NCBI GenBank assembly: GCA_020025795.1
Contig: JAHHRK010000025.1
Span: 1 to 17,321 of the forward strand
DNA length: 17,321 bases
Direction: 5' to 3'
DNA from: Faecalibacterium sp.
GTDB taxonomy: Bacteria > Bacillota > Clostridia > Oscillospirales > Ruminococcaceae
Every line of letters begins with the position of its first letter. The first letter of the stretch is position 1. Position numbers and translations under genes: made by a program. Under the pieces are notes generated by a model that was not told the DNA's origin, made no database searches, and saw nothing but the letters and a program-made list of their open reading frames with translations. Shown here piece by piece: positions 13,140-17,321 of this stretch.

Positions 13140-14972
13140 ATGAGTGAGGTTTCACAGGCTTTTTATACAGGCGGCTGTTTCGATGCATATCGCTTTTTTG
13201 GCGGGCATCCGGTCAGCGCATCAGACCAGGATGGCTGGCGTTTTCGTATTTGGGCGCCCAGTGCGGTTCAAGTCCAAGTTGTAGGCGATTTTAACAACTG
13301 GCAGGGTCAGGATATGACCTTTTATCCCGGCGGTTACTGGGAAACGGTAGTTCCTTCGGCACGGGAAGGGCAGCTGTATAAATTCAATATTCACGGCCGG
13401 GATGGCAGCCGGGTCATGCATTCCGATCCGTATGCGCTGGCGGCTGAGCTTCGTCCGGGTACAGCCAGCAAGCTGACGCGCCTGGATTTTGCTTTCCAGG
13501 ACCAGGCCTGGATCGAAAACCGCAGTAAATGTTATGATACACCGCTGAACATTTATGAAATGCACGCCGGTAGCTGGAAGCATCGTCCGGATACAGAACA
13601 GGAAGATGAAGCAGCGTGGTATAACTATGAAGAACTGGCGGCTGAGCTGATTCCCTGGCTGAAAGCCCATCATTATACCCATGTGGAGCTTTTGCCGATT
13701 GCAGAATACCCGTTTGACGGCAGTTGGGGCTATCAGACGACGGGATATTTTGCACCCACCAGCAGATATGGTACGCCTGCTCAGTTTGCAGCGTTTGTCA
13801 ATGCCTGCCACAGGGCGGATATCGGCGTACTGATTGATTTTGTGCCGGTGCATTTTGCCTGCAATCATGATGGCTTGGCCAAGCTCGACGGCACGTTTTT
13901 GTATGAATACGACAGCGATGTGGGCCGCAGCGAGTGGGGCACCAATAATTTTAATTTTTATCGGGGCGAGGTGTGCAGCTTTTTGTGCAGTGCCGCCGCA
14001 CTCTGGATGGATGTGTACCACTGCGATGGGATTCGCATGGATGCAATCTCTCGCGCAATTTACTGGTCTGGTGACCCAAAGCGCGGCGTAAACAGCGGCG
14101 CAGTGCGTTTCTTGCAAAAGCTGAACCACGGCCTGAACGACCGCTGGCCCACAGGCATCTATATGGCAGAAGACAGCACCAACTATCTGAAAGTGACTGC
14201 TCCTACCAGTTATGACGGCGTAGGCTTTGACTATAAGTGGAATCTGGGATGGATGCACGATGTGCTGGATTACTTTGCTACGCCCTTTGGAGAGCGTAAG
14301 GAGCACTACCACAAGCTCACGTTCAGTATGCACTATTTTTATAATGAGCTGTATCTGCTGAGCCTGAGCCACGACGAAGTCGTCCACGGAAAAAAGACCA
14401 TCATTGATAAGATGTGGGGCACTTACGAGGAAAAATTCGCCCAGGCGCGGATGCTGTATCTCTATATGTATGCCCATCCCGGCAAAAAATTAAACTTCAT
14501 GGGCAACGAAATTGCGCACTGGCGGGAATGGGACGAAAAGCGTGAGCTGGATTGGGCGCTGCTGGAATACCCCCTGCACGATGCCTTCCAGAAATATATC
14601 GCCAAGCTGGGGAAAGTGTATACCCAGATGCCGGCTTTGTATAGCGGCGAATATAATCCTGATTGCTTTGAATGGGTAGCTTGCCAGAGCGTGGATCAGG
14701 GAGCTTATGCCTGGCTGCGTAAGTCGCAGGGACAGACGGTTCTGTTTGTGATGAACACACTGGATCAGCCGCTGAAAAACTTCCCGCTGTATTTGAAGTA
14801 TCCGGCTAAGGCTACCTTGCTGGTAAATAGTGCCGCCAAAGAATGGGGCGGAAAGAGCAGTCAGCATGCTGCGCTGCACACCACGGAAGGCGGCGTATAC
14901 GAGCGAGATTATACGTTGCGCGTAAACGTGCCGCCGCTGAGCGGAATGCTGTACGAACTGCATTCCTTATAA
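13140..14972 (+). CDS. glgB: 1,4-alpha-glucan branching enzyme
   Basis: A 610-residue glycogen branching enzyme, which cuts alpha-1,4 chains and re-attaches them through alpha-1,6 bonds. A CBM48 domain occupies about 15-110 (WAPSAVQVQVVGDFNNW, 38-54). The GH13 catalytic barrel follows, with D301 (DGIRMDAIS) as nucleophile, E344 (MAEDSTN) as acid/base and D412 in LSHDEVVHGKKT (408-420), the hallmark of GlgB. MGNEIAHWREWDEKRELDW and a C-terminal beta domain complete it. The extra N1 domain of long GlgB forms is missing, a common short form. The start at 13140 has AGAAGGAG (13124-13131) eight bases upstream. An ATG at 13068 in frame has no ribosome binding site and adds non-homologous residues. 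No glgA, glgC or glgP is in the window. Confidence 0.95.
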   Translation: MSEVSQAFYTGGCFDAYRFFGGHPVSASDQDGWRFRIWAPSAVQVQVVGDFNNWQGQDMTFYPGGYWETVVPSAREGQLYKFNIHGRDGSRVMHSDPYALAAELRPGTASKLTRLDFAFQDQAWIENRSKCYDTPLNIYEMHAGSWKHRPDTEQEDEAAWYNYEELAAELIPWLKAHHYTHVELLPIAEYPFDGSWGYQTTGYFAPTSRYGTPAQFAAFVNACHRADIGVLIDFVPVHFACNHDGLAKLDGTFLYEYDSDVGRSEWGTNNFNFYRGEVCSFLCSAAALWMDVYHCDGIRMDAISRAIYWSGDPKRGVNSGAVRFLQKLNHGLNDRWPTGIYMAEDSTNYLKVTAPTSYDGVGFDYKWNLGWMHDVLDYFATPFGERKEHYHKLTFSMHYFYNELYLLSLSHDEVVHGKKTIIDKMWGTYEEKFAQARMLYLYMYAHPGKKLNFMGNEIAHWREWDEKRELDWALLEYPLHDAFQKYIAKLGKVYTQMPALYSGEYNPDCFEWVACQSVDQGAYAWLRKSQGQTVLFVMNTLDQPLKNFPLYLKYPAKATLLVNSAAKEWGGKSSQHAALHTTEGGVYERDYTLRVNVPPLSGMLYELHSL

Positions 14973-14990
14973 CAAAAAAAGGAGAACGCT

Positions 14991-15746
14991 ATGGCATATC
15001 GATTGGAAATTTGTGTGGATTCTCTGGAGTCTGCACGCCGCGCAGAAGAAGCCGGCGCAGATCGTTTGGAGCTTTGTGCCGATCTTTTGGTGGGGGGCAC
15101 ATCGCCCAGTCCTTTTTTCATTCGTCAGGTGATGCAGAACGTGCATATTCCGGTCAATGTATTGCTTCGCCCTCGTTTTGGTGATTTTTGCTTTACGGAT
15201 TCGGAAAAGCAGGTTCTCCTGGACGAAATCGATTTTTGCCGGGATTGCGGCGCAAATGCGGTGGTCATCGGTGCGCTCACACCGGATGGCGATTTGGATG
15301 AAGCCTTTTTGCAGGAGTGTATGCAGCACGCTGGTACGATGCATAAAACCCTGCACCGTTGCTTTGATGTGTGCCGGGATGCATCTGCTGCACTGGAACA
15401 GGCGGTCGCACTGGGCTTTGATACGATTTTGACTTCGGGACAGGCTGCTGTCGCTTCGGATGGCATTGCACTTTTGCGCGCACTGCATGAGCAGGCGGCA
15501 GGGCGAATTCATTTGCTGGCAGGCAGCGGCGTAAATGCAGGCAACATTGAAACGATTGGTCGGGAGACGGGCATCCGGCAGTTCCATCTGTCTGGTAAGC
15601 ATACGGAGCCTGGTCCTATGCGGTATCGCAGAGAAGGCGTGCCAATGGGCTTGCCGATGGCCAGCGAGTTTGAGCGGCAGTATACCGATCCGCAGGCTGT
15701 GCGCGCGGCGCGCACTGCACTGGATATTTTGGCAGCGATGGATTGA
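14991..15746 (+). CDS. cutC: CutC family protein
   Basis: A 251-residue TIM-barrel protein of the CutC family. Conserved stretches run along the whole length: LEICVDSLESA (5-15), GADRLELCADLLVGGTSPS (22-40), RPRFGDF (60-66), HRCFDVCRD (122-130), LTSGQ (147-151), AGSGVNAGNI (177-186) and FHLSGK (198-203). The family is named for copper homeostasis, but its biochemical role is poorly defined and in Escherichia coli the copper phenotype has been questioned. AAAAGGAGA (14977-14985 region) precedes the ATG. It starts 18 bases after glgB and is probably cotranscribed with it. It sits about 1.4 kb upstream of a genuine copper operon (csoR-copA), although a terminator separates them. Confidence 0.92.
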   Translation: MAYRLEICVDSLESARRAEEAGADRLELCADLLVGGTSPSPFFIRQVMQNVHIPVNVLLRPRFGDFCFTDSEKQVLLDEIDFCRDCGANAVVIGALTPDGDLDEAFLQECMQHAGTMHKTLHRCFDVCRDASAALEQAVALGFDTILTSGQAAVASDGIALLRALHEQAAGRIHLLAGSGVNAGNIETIGRETGIRQFHLSGKHTEPGPMRYRREGVPMGLPMASEFERQYTDPQAVRAARTALDILAAMD

Positions 15747-15779
15747 CAGGACAGCAGAAAAACAGAAAGAGAGAAAACC

Positions 15780-16286
15780 ATGGAATTTTTGGATTTGGCA
15801 AAAAAGCGGTATTCTGTCACGCAGTATGATGCGCGACGTATTGAACCTGCCGTTCTGGATAAAATACTGGAGGCGGGTATGCTGGCGCCTACCGCCTGTA
15901 ACAATCAGCCGCAGCGTATTCTGGTCATTCGCACGCAGGAGCGCAAGCAGAAGCTGAGCTGCCTGGCTAAAGCGGATATGTACTTCGATACGGCGCTGCT
16001 GGTTTGCTGGGACGAAACTGTCTGCTGGCACCGCCCGGCGGATGGAAAATCCAGCGGCGAAATTGATGCCTCTATCGTGACGACGCATATGATGATGGAA
16101 GCCGCCGATCAGGGCGTTGGTTCCATCTGGGTCATGAATTGGGACCCGAATAAAATGCGCGAAACGTTTGAACTGCCGGAGAATATCCAGCCCATGGCGC
16201 TTTTATATTTGGGCTATCCCACAGCAGACAGTACACCGCGTGCAGGCCATGCAGCCACCAAATCCGTTACAAATATTTTGATTTGA
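15780..16286 (+). CDS. Nitroreductase family protein (FMN-dependent)
   Basis: A 168-residue flavoprotein of the small nitroreductase family, which reduces nitro compounds, quinones or other electrophiles with NAD(P)H. The N-terminal KKRYSVTQYD (8-17) carries the FMN-phosphate-binding Arg10 and Ser12. LAPTACNNQPQRILV (35-49) is the typical flavin/dimer segment, and EIDASIVTTHMMMEAADQGVGSIWV (94-118) is the dimer helix followed by the Gly-rich turn. The native substrate cannot be told. The ribosome binding site (AGAAAGAGAG, 15764-15773) is weak compared with those of neighbouring genes. It begins 33 bases after cutC and ends two bases before a terminator stem, so it closes the glgB-cutC-nitroreductase series. 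Confidence 0.9.
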   Translation: MEFLDLAKKRYSVTQYDARRIEPAVLDKILEAGMLAPTACNNQPQRILVIRTQERKQKLSCLAKADMYFDTALLVCWDETVCWHRPADGKSSGEIDASIVTTHMMMEAADQGVGSIWVMNWDPNKMRETFELPENIQPMALLYLGYPTADSTPRAGHAATKSVTNILI

Positions 16287-16287
16287 G

Positions 16288-16321
16288 AATGGTGCCAACA
16301 TTGGGGTGGCACCATTTTTTG
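16288..16321 (+). terminator. Rho-independent terminator after the nitroreductase gene
   Basis: AATGGTGCCA (16288-16297) pairs perfectly with TGGCACCATT (16307-16316) across a 9-base loop, and the stem runs into six T's (16315-16320). It begins directly after the stop codon and ends at the base before the -35 of the csoR promoter. Confidence 0.88.
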
Positions 16322-16350
16322 TTGACAGGCAAAAATGGATGTGTTATTAT
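16322..16350 (+). promoter_or_regulatory. csoR-copA promoter
   Basis: A perfect -35 TTGACA (16322-16327) and TATTAT (16345-16350, 5 of 6) are separated by 17 bases. Predicted transcription starts near 16357, inside the CsoR operator. This is the closest to consensus of the promoters seen in the window apart from the candidate at 2940-2968. Confidence 0.88.
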
Positions 16351-16354
16351 GAAC

Positions 16355-16371
16355 ATACCCCCATGGGGTAT
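16355..16371 (+). promoter_or_regulatory. CsoR operator
   Basis: ATACCCC and GGGGTAT form a perfect 7-3-7 inverted repeat centred on CAT. It matches the known CsoR box pattern (TACCC-rich half-site facing a GGGTA half-site). It begins four bases after the -10 and covers the predicted start site, so bound apo-CsoR would block initiation and copper(I) would relieve it. Confidence 0.88.
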
Positions 16372-16389
16372 ATAAAAAGGAGGAAGACC

Positions 16390-16701
16390 ATGGCAGACGA
16401 AGAAAAAGTTGTTTGTAATTGCTGTAAAACAAAACACCGGGATGCGAAAGAATACCAGGATTTGATCCGCCGGCTGAACCGTATCGAAGGTCAGGTGCGC
16501 GGCGTCCGCAATATGGTAGAATCCGACCGTTACTGCGTAGATATCCTGACGCAGGTCAGCGCCATTACGGCGGCACTGAACGCGTTCAATAAGGAACTGC
16601 TCAGTCAACATATTAAAGAATGTGTGGTGCACGATATTCAGGAAGGCCGCCAGGATACGGTGGACGAACTGTGCGCGACGCTGCACAAATTGATGAAATA
16701 A
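16390..16701 (+). CDS. csoR: Copper-sensing transcriptional repressor CsoR
   Basis: A 103-residue all-helical repressor of the CsoR/RcnR family. The conserved RLNRIEGQVRGVRNMV segment is at 28-43. The copper(I)-binding triad is visible as C49 (DRYC), H74 and C78 (QHIKEC), the C-H-C pattern of true copper sensors. A Cys/His-rich N-terminus (C9, C11, C12, H16) may add metal contacts. The start is at 16390, with AAAAAGGAGG (16374-16383) six bases upstream. The frame is open further back to 16306 but that would include the promoter. It sits directly behind its own operator and 12 bases before copA, so it autoregulates the pair. Confidence 0.95.
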   Translation: MADEEKVVCNCCKTKHRDAKEYQDLIRRLNRIEGQVRGVRNMVESDRYCVDILTQVSAITAALNAFNKELLSQHIKECVVHDIQEGRQDTVDELCATLHKLMK

Positions 16702-16713
16702 GGAGGAAAGAGT

Positions 16714-17321
16714 ATGCAGAGATTTTCTGTTACCGGAATGTCTTGCGCCGCGTGCAGCGCCCATGTGGAAAAAGCTGTATTGGCGGTGCCGGGCGTGACC
16801 AGCGTTTCGGTCAGCCTGCTCACCAATTCGATGGGCGTGGAATTCAGCGCGCCGGCTACAGCACAGAGCATTTGTGATGCGGTCGCTGCGGCTGGCTATG
16901 GTGCAGCGCCTGAAAATGCTGCGCAGGCACCGTCTCCGGCAGCTGCACGCGAGGCTTTGGAAGACCATGAAACACCTAAAATGCTGCGCCGTCTGATTGC
17001 CAGCATGGTGTTATTGATTCCTTTGATGTATGTTTCCATGGGCGTGGCAATGTGGGGCTGGCCTGCACCGGCTTGGTTTGCCGAAAACCCTATGATGGTT
17101 GCACTGTATCAGATGGTCCTGACGGCTGCGGTTATGATCATCAACCAGAAGTTCTTCGTGAACGGCACCCTGGGCCTGATTCATGGTGCACCTAACATGG
17201 ATACGCTGGTATCGCTGGGCAGCGCAGCATCTTTTGCATATAGTACTGCCGTCACCTTCCTGATGGCGCACGCCATGTGGAACGGCGATACGCACGGTGC
17301 CATGCACTGGATGCACGACTT
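16714..17321 (+). CDS. copA: Copper-exporting P-type ATPase CopA, 3'-truncated by the window
   Basis: The first 202 codons of a heavy-metal P1B-type ATPase that pumps copper(I) out of the cytoplasm. An N-terminal HMA domain carries the metal-binding GMSCAAC motif with C11 and C14, and runs to GYGA (61-64). An Ala/Pro linker follows, then the first membrane helices (about 92-114 and 127-145). MDTLVSLGSAASFAYS (162-177) is a hallmark of CopA-type ATPases. The loop after the following helix is rich in Met and His (M184, H186, M188, H194, M197, H198, M200, H201), suitable for copper binding outside the membrane. The CPC, phosphorylation (DKTG) and hinge motifs lie beyond the window. AGGAGG (16701-16706), overlapping the last base of the csoR stop, supports the ATG at 16714. 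Confidence 0.93.
   Translation, partial: MQRFSVTGMSCAACSAHVEKAVLAVPGVTSVSVSLLTNSMGVEFSAPATAQSICDAVAAAGYGAAPENAAQAPSPAAAREALEDHETPKMLRRLIASMVLLIPLMYVSMGVAMWGWPAPAWFAENPMMVALYQMVLTAAVMIINQKFFVNGTLGLIHGAPNMDTLVSLGSAASFAYSTAVTFLMAHAMWNGDTHGAMHWMHD

Noticed and set aside
13221..14477. Minus-strand open frame of 418 codons antisense to glgB, and one of 373 codons at 14967-16088
   Set aside because: Both overlap genes with intact catalytic or conserved motifs on the plus strand; no start signals or family features.
1..17321. CRISPR arrays, insertion sequences, tRNA or rRNA genes
   Set aside because: No regularly spaced repeats, no transposase reading frames with terminal repeats and no recognisable structural RNA sequence were seen on either strand.

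Overview
The window looks like chromosomal DNA of a gut-type anaerobic Firmicute (Clostridia), most likely of the Oscillospiraceae (Faecalibacterium/Gemmiger/Subdoligranulum-like). This rests on strong AGGAGG-type ribosome binding sites, an Ami/Opp-type peptide transporter, NiaR and CsoR regulators of Firmicutes type, an iron-sulfur-rich anaerobic protein, and GC-rich coding with AT-rich intergenic DNA. It is an inference from gene content; no rRNA or other marker is present.

Left end (1-2960): the tail of an unrecognised coiled-coil protein. After it comes a two-gene operon with its own extended -10 promoter (523-551). The operon encodes a trigger-factor-like protein that lacks the ribosome-binding domain and a protein with several [4Fe-4S] motifs and a zinc ribbon. 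It ends at a 14-bp perfect terminator hairpin.

Middle (2940-9931): a complete oligopeptide ABC transporter, oppA-oppB-oppC-oppD-oppF, followed by a small unknown gene. oppA is preceded by a roughly 490-bp control region. That region has two candidate promoters, one of which overlaps the preceding terminator, plus helically spaced TGCAAT repeats and small palindromes. A strong stem-loop separates oppA from oppB, as often seen where a binding protein is made in excess over its permease. The single-copy gene rnz (tRNA 3' processing) follows between two similar terminators.

Minus-strand block (10975-12863): a cytoplasmic GH13 alpha-amylase-family enzyme and, behind it in the same direction, a NiaR-type niacin-responsive repressor. 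A good promoter drives the pair (-35 at 13018-13023, -10 at 12995-13000, minus strand). Divergently, glgB (glycogen branching enzyme) starts a plus-strand series glgB-cutC-nitroreductase.

Right end (16288-17321): a terminator, then a compact copper-responsive unit. It has a near-consensus promoter, a CsoR operator at the predicted transcription start, csoR, and the first 202 codons of the copper-exporting P-type ATPase copA, which is cut by the window edge. cutC, also linked by name to copper homeostasis, lies just upstream but on the other side of the terminator.

Most of the window is recognisable metabolism and transport. The least explained parts are the truncated trigger factor/Fe-S protein pair, the oppA control region, the unknown gene at the end of the opp operon and the coiled-coil fragment at the left edge. 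I see no CRISPR array, insertion sequence, tRNA or rRNA.
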